NCBI RefSeq assembly: GCF_035607555.1
Contig: NZ_JAVHWZ010000001.1
Location: forward strand, 124,001-188,000
Origin: Candidatus Bealeia paramacronuclearis
GTDB taxonomy: Bacteria; Pseudomonadota; Alphaproteobacteria; UBA9655
Reading direction: 5' to 3'
DNA length: 64,000 nt
Shown: positions 46,458 to 56,600 of the stretch, in pieces
Layout of the letters: the number at the start of each line of letters is the position of its first letter
Numbering within the stretch: the first letter of the stretch is position 1
Notes under the pieces: generated by a model
The model's database searches: none
Told to the model about the DNA's origin: nothing
The model's input: the letters and a program-made list of their open reading frames with translations, nothing else
Translations under genes and position numbers: made by a program

Positions 46458-47594
46458 TTAAAGGCAGCCTGTCACACTTTTGGAAAGATAATTTTTACAA
46501 ATTCCTTGAGATGACCCATCGATATGAAATTGAACAAGTGCTTCATTAACTTGTTTTTTAAGGGACCCTTCTTTAGGAAAAGCAAAAGAATAAAGAAGGT
46601 ACTGAATTGTCACAGGCGCCAAAAAAAGCTCCTGATTTCCAGACTCGCGCAAATAATAATCTGCATGAGAGCTTGTGACAATCAACGCGTCTGCACGATT
46701 ATTTTCAAGTTCTAAAATAGCATCTTCGAAAGTGTCCATTTTTCGAGGCGACAACCCTGCACTCTGTGCAATAATCGTAGAAAGCCTGTTTTTTGCAGCC
46801 ACCAAACGAATTTTCTCAAGGTCTGAGATCTTTAAATATCTGGCTTGATAGTTTTGTAAATTCGATGTCATAAAAGAAATGAAACTTGAGCTGACCAAAA
46901 GCATGGAAATATAGCTTCCAAGAATCCAACCTATTAGAGATACTTTCCCCCACTTTGTCTCAGGAACTCCACCATGACCTCTCGATAAATGTAACCATAT
47001 TGTATAATGAATGCCTTTTAAAAAAGTCGTTGGCAATTGTGTGGGAGGAGCATCATGAATGCGTTCACGCTCAAATTTCCACCAGATCATGACATAAAGC
47101 ACAAAGAGAAAACTTAAAATCAAAACCCAAAACCCAACGCTTGCGGCAAGCATTTTGAGAGTAATAAAAATAAAATGGGAGAGCGATTTATTTTCAAGTG
47201 CACCAATTGTATCCACAAAATAAGCACGTGAATAACTGACCCCCTCCAGGGATTTTGCTTTTTTGTATTGATGAATCGTAGGTGTGACACTGCCTAAAAG
47301 AACATCGTATTGCTTTTCAATCAAAGCATCAAGCGCCACCATGGGGTCTTTAGTCGGGATGGGATAGTACGTGTATTGGATTCCCAAAGAAGCCGCAACC
47401 ATCTCCCATAAATCGATGGAAATACCTGAATACTTTCCATCTTGAATCACGACAAAGGGAGGATCATCAAAAACGGCAACTTTGTAATTTTGTTTTACAG
47501 TTTCCGTTGGAGATGAAACCTCTTTTTTATCCTCAGCAAAACTCATGACTGGGTAAAAAAACAAACAGAAGAGGATGCACAATCTATAAAACAT
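46458..47594 (-). CDS. Ionotropic-glutamate-receptor-like channel protein (SBP_bac_3 with inserted membrane core)
   Basis: 378 residues. Signal peptide at 1-20. The first half of a periplasmic binding domain (YKVAVFDDPPFVVI, YSGISIDLWEMVAASLG) is followed by a membrane segment (about 142-168, VGFWVLILSFLFVLYVMIWW), a re-entrant-like stretch (about 190-210, FLKGIHYTIWLHLSRGHG), a second membrane segment (about 216-240, IGWILGSYISMLLVSSSFIS), then the second half of the binding domain (about 250-375). This S1-TM-pore-TM-S2 order is that of prokaryotic glutamate receptors such as GluR0. The potassium filter TVGYG is absent. Ligand and ion are unknown. Confidence 0.82.
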   Translation of the reverse strand: MFYRLCILFCLFFYPVMSFAEDKKEVSSPTETVKQNYKVAVFDDPPFVVIQDGKYSGISIDLWEMVAASLGIQYTYYPIPTKDPMVALDALIEKQYDVLLGSVTPTIHQYKKAKSLEGVSYSRAYFVDTIGALENKSLSHFIFITLKMLAASVGFWVLILSFLFVLYVMIWWKFERERIHDAPPTQLPTTFLKGIHYTIWLHLSRGHGGVPETKWGKVSLIGWILGSYISMLLVSSSFISFMTSNLQNYQARYLKISDLEKIRLVAAKNRLSTIIAQSAGLSPRKMDTFEDAILELENNRADALIVTSSHADYYLRESGNQELFLAPVTIQYLLYSFAFPKEGSLKKQVNEALVQFHIDGSSQGICKNYLSKSVTGCL

Positions 47595-47624
47595 ATCGAT
47601 TTTCCTCCTGGTGAGTTTTAAAAA

Positions 47625-48698
47625 TTAGCTGGCTTTTTTTGAGGATACCTCAGATTTGACTCTTTTAAAACGTTCTTCCGCCAATAGATCCGCAGCATCA
47701 CTTGTGGAAATTCCACGCTCTTCAGCTTTGCGGAAAATAACGAGCAAGGTATCGTGAATTTCTTCGACATGACGTCTGACGACGTCCGGATCAAAATTGG
47801 GTCCCTCATAAGAAACGCTGATAAGTCCTCCTGCGTTCACCACGTAATCGGGGGCATAGAGAATACCTTTTTCTGTGATAATCTCCCCATGTTCCGCTCT
47901 GGCCAACTGATTGTTGGCAGCCCCTGCAATAATTGGAAATTTAAAGAGGGGAATGGTTTCATCATTAATGACAGCCCCCAAAGCACAGGGTGAGAAAACA
48001 TCTGCTTGAATCCCATAAATTTCGTGAGGGGCCACTGTTTTAGCTTTAAATTTTTCAGCGCAAATTTTAAGAGATTCGGCATCAATATCTGTGATGATGA
48101 GGTTAGCACCAGCTTCTTTCAAAAGCGCACAAAGATGCTGCCCCACGTGACCCAAACCTTGGACAGCAACGGTCACTCCCTCAAGAGAACTTTGCTCCAA
48201 CTTATAGGCAACCGCGGCCTTAATACTTTGAAAAACACCAAGAGCCGTTAAAGGGGAGGGATCTCCGCTTCCACCTTGAATGGAGAGATCAAGGCCTACT
48301 ACATGAGATGTTGTGTCATGGATATAAGACATATCTTGAACGGAAGTCCCCACGTCTTCAGCCGTGATATAATCTCCACCGAGTCTCTCGACAAAACGTC
48401 CAAAAGCCCGGAAAAGTTCCGGAGATTTATCTCTTTTAGAATTTCCAATAATAACTGCTTTCCCTCCCCCTAATTTGAGATTGGCAATGGCAGCTTTATA
48501 CGTCATGCCTCGTGAAAGGCGCAGTGCATCTGTAACTGCTTCTTGCTCATCCACATAATTCCACATCCGGCACCCCCCCAGAGCAGGGCCTCGATTTGTG
48601 TTGTGAATAGCAATAATCGCTTTCAGACCAGTCTCCTCATCGTTACAAAAAACGACATTCTCATGGTTATCAAAATCACGGGCATAAAAGACAGTCAT
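47625..48698 (-). CDS. Leucine/Glu/Phe/Val-type amino-acid dehydrogenase
   Basis: 357 residues from the ATG at 48698 (GGGAG nine bases upstream); the frame is open further upstream without support. Substrate-binding block NTNRGPALGGCRMW, catalytic Lys in ANLKLGGGKAVI, and Asp region TAEDVGTSVQDM. NAD site VAVQGLGHVGQHLC. Length and motifs fit leucine or phenylalanine dehydrogenase, which interconvert branched or aromatic amino acids with their oxo acids. In a host-dependent cell it may feed imported amino acids into the TCA cycle coded nearby. Confidence 0.92.
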   Translation of the reverse strand: MTVFYARDFDNHENVVFCNDEETGLKAIIAIHNTNRGPALGGCRMWNYVDEQEAVTDALRLSRGMTYKAAIANLKLGGGKAVIIGNSKRDKSPELFRAFGRFVERLGGDYITAEDVGTSVQDMSYIHDTTSHVVGLDLSIQGGSGDPSPLTALGVFQSIKAAVAYKLEQSSLEGVTVAVQGLGHVGQHLCALLKEAGANLIITDIDAESLKICAEKFKAKTVAPHEIYGIQADVFSPCALGAVINDETIPLFKFPIIAGAANNQLARAEHGEIITEKGILYAPDYVVNAGGLISVSYEGPNFDPDVVRRHVEEIHDTLLVIFRKAEERGISTSDAADLLAEERFKRVKSEVSSKKAS

Positions 48699-48852
48699 GT
48701 AGTAAATCTCCCAAAAATCTGTAGTGAAGCCAAAATTATTTTTTATGTGGGCCATTTGAACATAGAGCCTGCACAAAATGCAATCATGTCTTGCAGTTTT
48801 TTTTTCGATAGGTTAGGGAATGTCCTAGAGTCTTATGCAAATAAAGTGAGAT

Positions 48853-49830
48853 ATGGCTGACAATTTAAACCCACGTTCTTTGATTATTGACTGTGATCCA
48901 GGCGTTGATGATTTCGTTGCGCTCATGATGGCCTTTGCAAGACCCGAGCAATTGAATGTTTTGGGAGTCACAACCGTTGCTGGAAATGTCGCCCCCGAAT
49001 TTACACAAACCAATGCACGGCGGGCTTGTGAAATTGCAGGTCGAATGGATGTTCCTGTTTTTGCCGGATGTCCCCGCCCCATGCTCAAAAAATTGAAAAC
49101 TGAAGAGGTCGTTCATGGCATCTGCGGTTTGGGAGGTGCAGATTTGCCCTCACCCACAATGCCACTTCAAAAAACACATGCTGTTGATTTTATAATCGAT
49201 ACGCTCATGTCCACCAAAGCGCCCATTACAATGGCAACCACGGGTCCCATGACAAATTTGGCCACAGCCATTGTGAAAGAACCCCGCATTCTTCACAATA
49301 TTGATGAGATCGTGAGCATGGGCGGCGCCATGACATTGGGGAATATCACGCCTGCTGCTGAATATAACTTTTTCTGCGATCCCCACGCCGCTCGTATTGT
49401 TTTTAGCTCGGGCAAAAAAATTAAATTAATGTCTCTTGATTTAACCCACAATGTAGTCACAAGTCGCGATTGGCTTGAATGCATTCATGACCTTGGCAAT
49501 CCCGTGAGTCGCGCCGTTTATCAAATGCTCTCATTTTTCCATGTCTATGACACCGAACATTTTGGCACAAGCGGGGGCGTCCTTCATGATCCTTGCGTCA
49601 TTGGATATTTACTCGCACCCAAACTTTTCCAAGGCAAAGATGTTCATGTCGAAATTGATACGACGGATGGCATCACAGGCGGTCGATCCATCATTGATTT
49701 TTGGGACAGACGGGGCCTTGAAATCAATGCCCATGTTTTCGACAAAGTCGATGTTCATGGATTTTTTACGCTTTTGACAACTTTGATTGAAAGTTATGGG
49801 AAGACTAAAAAATTACAACAGGCTTCATAA
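48853..49830 (+). CDS. Nucleoside hydrolase (first of tandem pair)
   Basis: 325 residues. The calcium-binding, catalytic DIDCDPGVDD-type motif is present as IIDCDPGVDDFVALMMAF; further blocks are MGGAMTLGNITPAAEYNFFCDPHAA and LHDPCVIGYL. Hydrolyses ribonucleosides to base and ribose. The ribosome binding site is weak. A paralogue follows after 11 bp. The pair suggests salvage of host nucleosides. Confidence 0.95.
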   Translation: MADNLNPRSLIIDCDPGVDDFVALMMAFARPEQLNVLGVTTVAGNVAPEFTQTNARRACEIAGRMDVPVFAGCPRPMLKKLKTEEVVHGICGLGGADLPSPTMPLQKTHAVDFIIDTLMSTKAPITMATTGPMTNLATAIVKEPRILHNIDEIVSMGGAMTLGNITPAAEYNFFCDPHAARIVFSSGKKIKLMSLDLTHNVVTSRDWLECIHDLGNPVSRAVYQMLSFFHVYDTEHFGTSGGVLHDPCVIGYLLAPKLFQGKDVHVEIDTTDGITGGRSIIDFWDRRGLEINAHVFDKVDVHGFFTLLTTLIESYGKTKKLQQAS

Positions 49831-49841
49831 GGGAAAATAAA

Positions 49842-50840
49842 ATGACACAAAAAATTATTATTGATTGTGATCCTGGCGTTGACGATGCGGTCGCCATTTT
49901 GATGGCATTAACTTCTCCCGAAGTTGAAGTTTTAGGCGTCACGACCAATGTTGGAAATGTGTCTTTGTATAAAACCCAACTCAATGCCCGCAGAGTTTGT
50001 GAAGTTGCGGGAAGATTAGACATGAAAGTTTTTGCAGGATGCCCGCGCAGCCTTTTCAATCGATTTGCCCCTGAAAGCGTTGAAGACACAGCATATACGG
50101 CCGCAGATATTCATGGCGAGTCAGGCCTTGGTGGATCTAAACTTCCCGCCCCTACTATGCCTTTGCAAGATGAACATGCCGTGAATTTTATTATTCGCAC
50201 CCTTGAAAATTCAACGGGCGATATCATTATGGTCTGCACGGGGGCCCTTACGAATATGGCCACCGCTTTGATTATGTCGCCACAAATTGCCGCTAAAATT
50301 CAGAAAATTGTTTTAATGGGGGGCGCAATTGGGCTTGGAAATATTACGCCCGCGGCCGAATATAATTTTTATTGCGATCCTGAGGCAGCCCACGTCGTCT
50401 TTACCTCCAAAATTCCCATCGTCATGTTTGGATTGGATGTGACCCGCCAAACCGAATTTGATAAAAAGTGGGTAGATGAAATTGAAGCTTTAAATTCGCC
50501 TGTGGCGCAAGCTTTGGTGGACATTCTCTCTGATGCTTTCAAACCCGGCGCCTATGCTGAACCTGGCACGAAGGGGACTGGAAAGGTTCTTCATGATGTG
50601 AATTGTATTGCGTATTTGATTAACCCTTCCCTTTACGAAGGGCGTAATGTTTATGTTGAAATCGACACCTCAGATACGATCAACTCTGGACGCTCGACTG
50701 TCGATTGGTGGAATAAAATTGGAAAAGAGCCAAATGCTCTTGTCATGAACAAAGTCAAACATGAGGCCTTCTTCGCGCTTTTAACAGAACGCATTTCTCG
50801 ATACCCGAAGTTTCAAAAATCTGCCAACGGAACGCTTTAG
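49842..50840 (+). CDS. Nucleoside hydrolase (second of tandem pair)
   Basis: 332 residues. It opens KIIIDCDPGVDDAVAILMAL and shares the same blocks as its neighbour (MGGAIGLGNITPAAEYNFYCD, VLHDVNCIAYL, SGRSTVDWW). AAGGGA precedes the ATG. Divergence between the two is considerable, so they probably differ in nucleoside preference. Confidence 0.95.
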   Translation: MTQKIIIDCDPGVDDAVAILMALTSPEVEVLGVTTNVGNVSLYKTQLNARRVCEVAGRLDMKVFAGCPRSLFNRFAPESVEDTAYTAADIHGESGLGGSKLPAPTMPLQDEHAVNFIIRTLENSTGDIIMVCTGALTNMATALIMSPQIAAKIQKIVLMGGAIGLGNITPAAEYNFYCDPEAAHVVFTSKIPIVMFGLDVTRQTEFDKKWVDEIEALNSPVAQALVDILSDAFKPGAYAEPGTKGTGKVLHDVNCIAYLINPSLYEGRNVYVEIDTSDTINSGRSTVDWWNKIGKEPNALVMNKVKHEAFFALLTERISRYPKFQKSANGTL

Positions 50841-50939
50841 TCTCTCAAAAACTAAGTCTTGCATCTCAAATTTCCTATGTTAGAGTTCTTTTCAGAAACG
50901 AACTCTAACTTGATTTGATTGATAAGGAATACGTGTTTT

Positions 50940-51416
50940 ATGGAAAAGGCCCCAATGACCGCAAACGGCCTACAGCGTTTGCAGGATGAGCTTCATTATT
51001 TAAAATCTGTTGAGCGCCACGCCGTGATTAAAGCCATTGCGGATGCCCGCGAGCATGGGGATCTTTCAGAAAATGCGGAATATCACGCGGCAAAAGACAA
51101 ACAAGGTTTTATTGAAGGGCGCATCCAAGTTCTTGAGGATAAAATTTCTCGGGCACAAGTCATTGATGTGGCCAGTCTCAGTGGTCAGGATGTGAAATTT
51201 GGCGCAACAGTCAAAATGGTGGATGACGAAACAGGAGAAGAAATCACTTATCAAATCGTGGGGGTTGATGAAGCCGACCTTAAATTGGGACTAATTTCTA
51301 ACACCTCTCCTTTGGCACGCGCAATTATTGGAAAATCTGTAGGCGATACGTGCGAGGTCTCAACGCCAGGTCGAGGAATGCGCTCTTATGAAATCCTTGA
51401 GGTTGTTTACAAGTAG
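50940..51416 (+). CDS. greA: Transcription elongation factor GreA
   Basis: 158 residues from the ATG at 50940; a TTG seven codons upstream would overlap the AAGGA site. N-terminal coiled coil with the acidic tip ADAREHGDLSENAEYHAAKD, and C-terminal FKBP-like domain (VDEADLKLGLISNTSPLARA, IGKSVGD). It rescues stalled RNA polymerase by stimulating transcript cleavage. Its end overlaps the next gene by 29 bp. Confidence 0.97.
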   Translation: MEKAPMTANGLQRLQDELHYLKSVERHAVIKAIADAREHGDLSENAEYHAAKDKQGFIEGRIQVLEDKISRAQVIDVASLSGQDVKFGATVKMVDDETGEEITYQIVGVDEADLKLGLISNTSPLARAIIGKSVGDTCEVSTPGRGMRSYEILEVVYK

Positions 51417-52605
51417 ATTTTCAAAGGTTTCAATTTTAGCCACCATCATTTTGATGGATCTTTTGGCCGGGACAGAATTTGATCTTTTTGTCCCCAGTTT
51501 TCCTGAACTACAAAGTCATTTTAATCTCTCTCCATTTTGGGTTGAAGCCTTACTCTCCATTAACTTTGCAGGCTATTGCCTAAGCCTCTTTATTGTGGGA
51601 GGGCTTGCTGATCGCTATGGCAGAAAACCCATCATCTTACTGGGTCTTTTGATTTTTATTATTGGAAGTCTCCTATGTTTAGGGACGGGATGCTATCCAT
51701 TACTTCTTGGTGGAAGATTTCTTCAAGGCATAGGCATTGCTGCACCTGCAATCCTCAGCTTTTTAATTATTGCGGATAGTTATCCCCTCAAACAACAACA
51801 AGTCTTAATGGCGATCTTAAATGGCGTCATGAACGCCTCTGTGGGGGCAGCACCTGTGCTGGGGAGCTATATCACTCTCTATTTTCATTGGGAGGGAAAT
51901 TTTACTGCGCTTCTTATTTTAGGGCTGTTGGTGTTCGTAATGACTGTGTGTTTTATCCCTCATCATAAACAATCTGAAAATAAAGCCCCCCTCTCCCTTC
52001 AAGGATATATACCGATATTCCAATCAAAACCCCTCATGCTTTTGATCGTGAATTTTGTCTTTTTATTTGTGCCCTATTGGATTTTTGTGGGGATGTCACC
52101 CCTCCTTTATATGGAAGATTTGGGAGTCAGCCTTTCCCACTTTGGTTATTATCAAGGGGGATTGGCCTTGGTTTTTGGGCTCGGAAGCTTTCTTTTGGGT
52201 TTCATTATATCACGCTACGATCAGAAGAAAATGCTCACCCTTTCCAACCAAATCTCTATCATCGCTTTCATTTGTGTGGCTTGGGTCGCTTTTCTGGAGA
52301 CCCCAGGTCCACTTCTGATTACACTTGCTTTTGTCCCCTTTATTATCGGCCAGATTATCCCCAGTAATTTACTCTACCCCTTATGTCTTAATATGAAGCC
52401 ACAATTCAAGGGACGAATAACCGCTGCCATTCAAGGGGGGCGCCTTATTTTTGCATCACTCAGTCTTCAGATTGCGGGCTATTTTTATCAAGGGTCCTTT
52501 GAAAATATCGGAATCATTATCGCAGGCTTTATTTTTCTGAGCATCGTGACTCTCTTTTTAATCATCAAAAAGGTGTACGGGTTCATATATACTCCTTTAA
52601 CTTGA
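51388..52605 (+). CDS. MFS exporter, Bcr/CflA (DHA1) type, C-terminal tail rewritten by an IS
   Basis: 405 residues, about 12 membrane segments. Motif A is GGLADRYGRKPIILLG, and the family's acidic residue lies in segment 1 (LLAGTEFDLFVPSFPEL). It should export drugs or small metabolites by proton antiport. The last five codons and the stop come from the end of an IS630 remnant that starts near 52590. The last membrane segment is complete, so function may survive. The start overlaps greA by 29 bp with a poor ribosome binding site. Confidence 0.88.
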   Translation: MKSLRLFTSRFSKVSILATIILMDLLAGTEFDLFVPSFPELQSHFNLSPFWVEALLSINFAGYCLSLFIVGGLADRYGRKPIILLGLLIFIIGSLLCLGTGCYPLLLGGRFLQGIGIAAPAILSFLIIADSYPLKQQQVLMAILNGVMNASVGAAPVLGSYITLYFHWEGNFTALLILGLLVFVMTVCFIPHHKQSENKAPLSLQGYIPIFQSKPLMLLIVNFVFLFVPYWIFVGMSPLLYMEDLGVSLSHFGYYQGGLALVFGLGSFLLGFIISRYDQKKMLTLSNQISIIAFICVAWVAFLETPGPLLITLAFVPFIIGQIIPSNLLYPLCLNMKPQFKGRITAAIQGGRLIFASLSLQIAGYFYQGSFENIGIIIAGFIFLSIVTLFLIIKKVYGFIYTPLT

Positions 52606-53190
52606 AGATGCCTTATTAAGGATCTGAAAGTTATCATTAATGAGGTCAACCATAGAGCTGGCGATTTGAGGCCACGTAGCAAAGAATGCGTCAATGGCAT
52701 CCCTAAATTCAGCAGCACTTTGAAAGACACGATTGTTGCGTACGTACTCGTTCATCACTTTCCATAATCGCTCAATTGGATTCAAGTTTGGACTGTATGG
52801 CGGCAAATAATGAAGAACGATCCCATATTTTTCAGCGGCGCTTTGTGTCTTTGCTGATGTTATAAGGGCCCCTATCTAAAATCTGGTGAATTTTTGGGGC
52901 CTTGGGATATTTCTTTCGCAAGGCGGCAAAATGCTTTTCCATGGCCTTGCTATCAATGGTTTTAGGGGCTGCAATAGTCACATCCATCGTTTCCAAATTA
53001 ATGGAACCCAAGAGATTAACCCGTGTACGAGAGGCAATGGTCGAGATCAACTTATCTTTCCCTTTATGAATCTACCCATGGGTTATTTTTGTTGCCATTG
53101 TGGGGTGGACGGCATCGGCAAACTCAACGGGTTCATCCTCAGGAAGATGATTGAGAAGATCTTCATAATATTGGATAAACTGAGAGTGTT
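52590..53190 (-). pseudogene. IS630 transposase remnant (same kind as at 22.9-23.4 kb)
   Basis: Minus strand: LVEHSQFIQYYEDLLNHL, then EPVEFADAVHPTMATKITHG with the first catalytic Asp, a TAG in place of Trp, IHKGKDKLISTIASRTRVNL, KAPKIHQILDRGPYNISKDT, a frameshift, and PYSPNLNPIERLWKVMNEYV to NKASSS. The N-terminal helix-turn-helix is missing. The element end ATACTCCTTTAACTTGAAG is shared with the copy at 22.9 kb and overwrites the end of the preceding MFS gene. Confidence 0.87.
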
Positions 53191-53202
53191 CAACTAAGTG
53201 CG

Positions 53203-53400
53203 TCAACGATTAAACATAGACCTCAGTTGGAGCCTTCCTTCAAAATATATGTTGAACTGAGAAATCGCCAAAGCCCCATTTTGCAAAGGCGCTGTCCATT
53301 TTTCAGCAATTTTTTGAATTGCACAATAAATCAGCTTAAAAAGCGTCTTTTGTTTTGGTAAATTTGGAGTGATCCCTCGAAAATTCCTCAAGTGGCTCAC
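53203..53400 (-). pseudogene. IS256-family transposase C-terminal fragment (probable)
   Basis: About 65 codons ending at 53203. KQKTLFKLIYCAIQKIAEKW and then NGALAISQFNIYFEGRL resemble the end of IS256 (mutator) transposases, which close with a helix, K-W, and an F-x-G-R/D-R tail. No catalytic part is present. It fills the stretch before the giant repeat protein gene. Confidence 0.55.
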
Positions 53401-53614
53401 TCCTCTCGAGGCCTTTAAGAAAAATTTATACCCTGTTGAACTTCATCCTTGAATGTGATCCGTCCCCCATTCACGTCAATTTCAACAAATAATATACAAA
53501 AAAATATAATATTTAAACATTAATAATTTTTTAACCGGATCTATGTAGAATAAAAAGATGAGATTAGAAAGTTAATCTATTTTTTGTTAATTTTATTTAA
53601 TGTGAGGTGGTATT

Positions 53615-56600
53615 ATGTCTAAGAAATCTGGTTCCGATAAAACGCGCTCTCATCAAACTCTTCCTTCTAATTCAACGCCAGGGGGCAAAACAAACTGTAC
53701 GCCCTCGGCCACGAAACCTGCGAGTAAGCCAGCTCCGGCGTTACCTTCCAAAAATACTGCTCCTGCAGCTCTCCCATTTAAGGATGGAGATGAAAAAGTT
53801 TCTCTCACGAGTCATTGCTTGACTTTGGATAATTTAATTAAGAATTCAGAGGGCGGGAATCATAATTATGGGATCAAGTCCGTTGATTCCTGTAAAATTG
53901 TTAGCACATGTGGAAAGACGATTACCACCGATTGGAAATCTCCCAAGGTATTCGATTCAAAAAATCATGAGGCTTGCATTAAGGTCTACGTGGATAATGA
54001 TCATACAAAATGCGCCACGTTGACAATTAAGAATGACGGATGCCAGACGCTTTCTGATCCTAATCATCTCTTTGACTCCATCGATAAAGGAAACGTCCAA
54101 TGCATTGTTGGCTATACAGTTCAGGATGGCCAAGGGCATAAAGACTGCTCAACACAAACAATTACAATTACAGGGTCAAACCAATGTCACGTGGCTTTGT
54201 CGGATGGGAATGAGTCAAAGACACTTAATGAAGATCAAGTTTATAATATTACAACACATTCTGTGGGCTTAACCAATCTTCTTCTCAATACATCAGGAGG
54301 AAGTGGCAGTGGATATCAAGTCAAGTCCATTGATTCTGTAACTATTACCACAAGCTCAGGAGAAAAGACGGTTACAACAGATCTTACTTCCCAAAAACTT
54401 TTTTCCAACAATCCCTCTGGAATCAACATCAAAATCTATGCCGGGGGCGATACGAGCCAGTGGGCAACTCTTCACATTGATGCCAACGGCAATGAGACCT
54501 TCTCAGATCCCAATCATCTTTTCAATTACCTCAGGGGCGGAGACAAAATACAGCTCGTGGTGGGATATACTGTGAAAGATTCTCTAGGAAATACAGATAT
54601 CTCAACGGATACCCTCACGATTACGGGATTAGATGATTGTCCCGCTGTTGTTGCGAATCAAAGTCAACTCTCTCAAGGAACAAATGAAGATGCCACAACG
54701 CCAGTGATGGGAAAAATCGTCTTTTCGGATCCGGATTATGGCGAGAATCCTGTGACAATTGATAGCGTCACTTTGGCAAGTTCTTCTGTTCCTTCGGGAG
54801 CCACGGCCTTGAGTGTGACTTCCGCGACGAGTTCTCAGATTGTGACGAACTACGGAACGCTCATCATGGGGAGTGACGGGAGTTATAAATTTACTGTCAA
54901 CAACACAATTGCCAATCAATTGGCGCAGGGGGACAAAGTCATTCTTAAGTTTAACGTCGATCCTCATGACAAAGGCGAGGTCGTTGCTGGCTGTGATGGT
55001 GCCGGAGGTAGCTGCCCTCCTGGCGTTTTAACTATCACAATTGATGGGAAGGATGATTGTCCCGCTGTTGTTGCCACTCAAAGTCAACTCTCTCAAGGAA
55101 CAAATGAAGATGCCATAACGCCAGTGACTGGAAAGATCGTCTTCTCTGACCCCGACCATGGTGAAAATCCTGTGACAATTGATGGCGTCACTTTGGTGGG
55201 AGGGAAGGTAAACAACTCCCCCATTTCCGTTTCAGATTCAGATCCGAACGGACTTGTGGTGAAGACGGCCTATGGTACATTGACCATGAAACCCGATGGG
55301 ACCTATAGCTTTTTGGTGGACAATGCCGGGACAAATTTCCTGAATGACGGAGATAAGCTCGTCCTCACATTTAACGTCGACCCTCATGACAAAGGCGAGG
55401 GCGCTGCTGGTTGTGATGGTACCGGAGGTAGTTGCCCTCCTGGCGTTTTAACTATCATCATTGATGGGAAGACAGACTGTAAGATTACATTCGATTGTGG
55501 AGACGGATCTGGAAAATTGGCTCAGGGATTAGATGATGAGTCAACCAGCATGGCAACGGGAAATCTGATTGCAGATTCTCATGCCCATGATAGTGACGCA
55601 GATCCTCTTCAGGTGCAGAGCGTGACCTTGGGCACAGTTAGTAATTTCACTTCCACCTCCTTAACTACGGGCGGTGTTGAGACAATTAAGATTTTTGACA
55701 TCCACTCCAATCTGGTGGGAACTTTGGCGATCACCCTTTCAGGAATAAATGCTGGACATTATGCGTGGACGAATGGACCTGCCGCTGAAGATCTTTCTGT
55801 TGGAGCTCATGTATTTGATTTTAGTTACGTCCTGGCCGATAGCGCAGGGACTAATGCGTGTACCGCAACTGGTGACTTAAAAGTCACCGTTACAGGCGAT
55901 GATCAATGCCAGATCAGTTTTGGGAACTTTGAGGGGAGAGATGCGGCGCCTCTTGATTATTATAATGGTGCCATTTATGGGGCTGTGGATGATGAAGCGG
56001 GTAGCAATGTTTCTGGTAACGTGATTACAGATTCCGGCGCTAAAGACAGTGATAATAATCCTGTTCAGGTGGCCAGTGTAACCCTGGTTGCCCCGACTGC
56101 CACCAATGGTCTGACAACAGGATTTACGGCCAGTCTGGATGCAACTCAACCTGCAGGTCATCAAGTGTTGGATGTGTTCTATAATACGGTTTTGATCGGC
56201 AAGTTGGATGTGACGCTTTCTTCGGGAGATTATGTCTGGACGAACACAGCGGATGCGGAAGGGTTGCCTGAAGGTGCCAATAAACTAGGCTTTACCTTCA
56301 ATCTCAATGATGGCTCTGGCTCGGACGATTGCACCGCCAGCATTCAATTAAACGTTGCAATTAATGGAGATGCACCTTGTGTGATGACGCTGAAGAGTGA
56401 GAATCTTGGCGTCTCAACGGATGATGATATCCACCAGGGGACCGATGGTGTAACAGTTATTCCCAACATCAGCGGGAACTTCATCACCGATTCAGGCGCT
56501 GTGGATAGTGATCCTACGGATCAGATTGTTGTTCAGTCTGTGGCCTTGAGTTCGACATTGCCCTCTGACTTAAGTCAGTCGTCCGCGGATTCGACCAATA

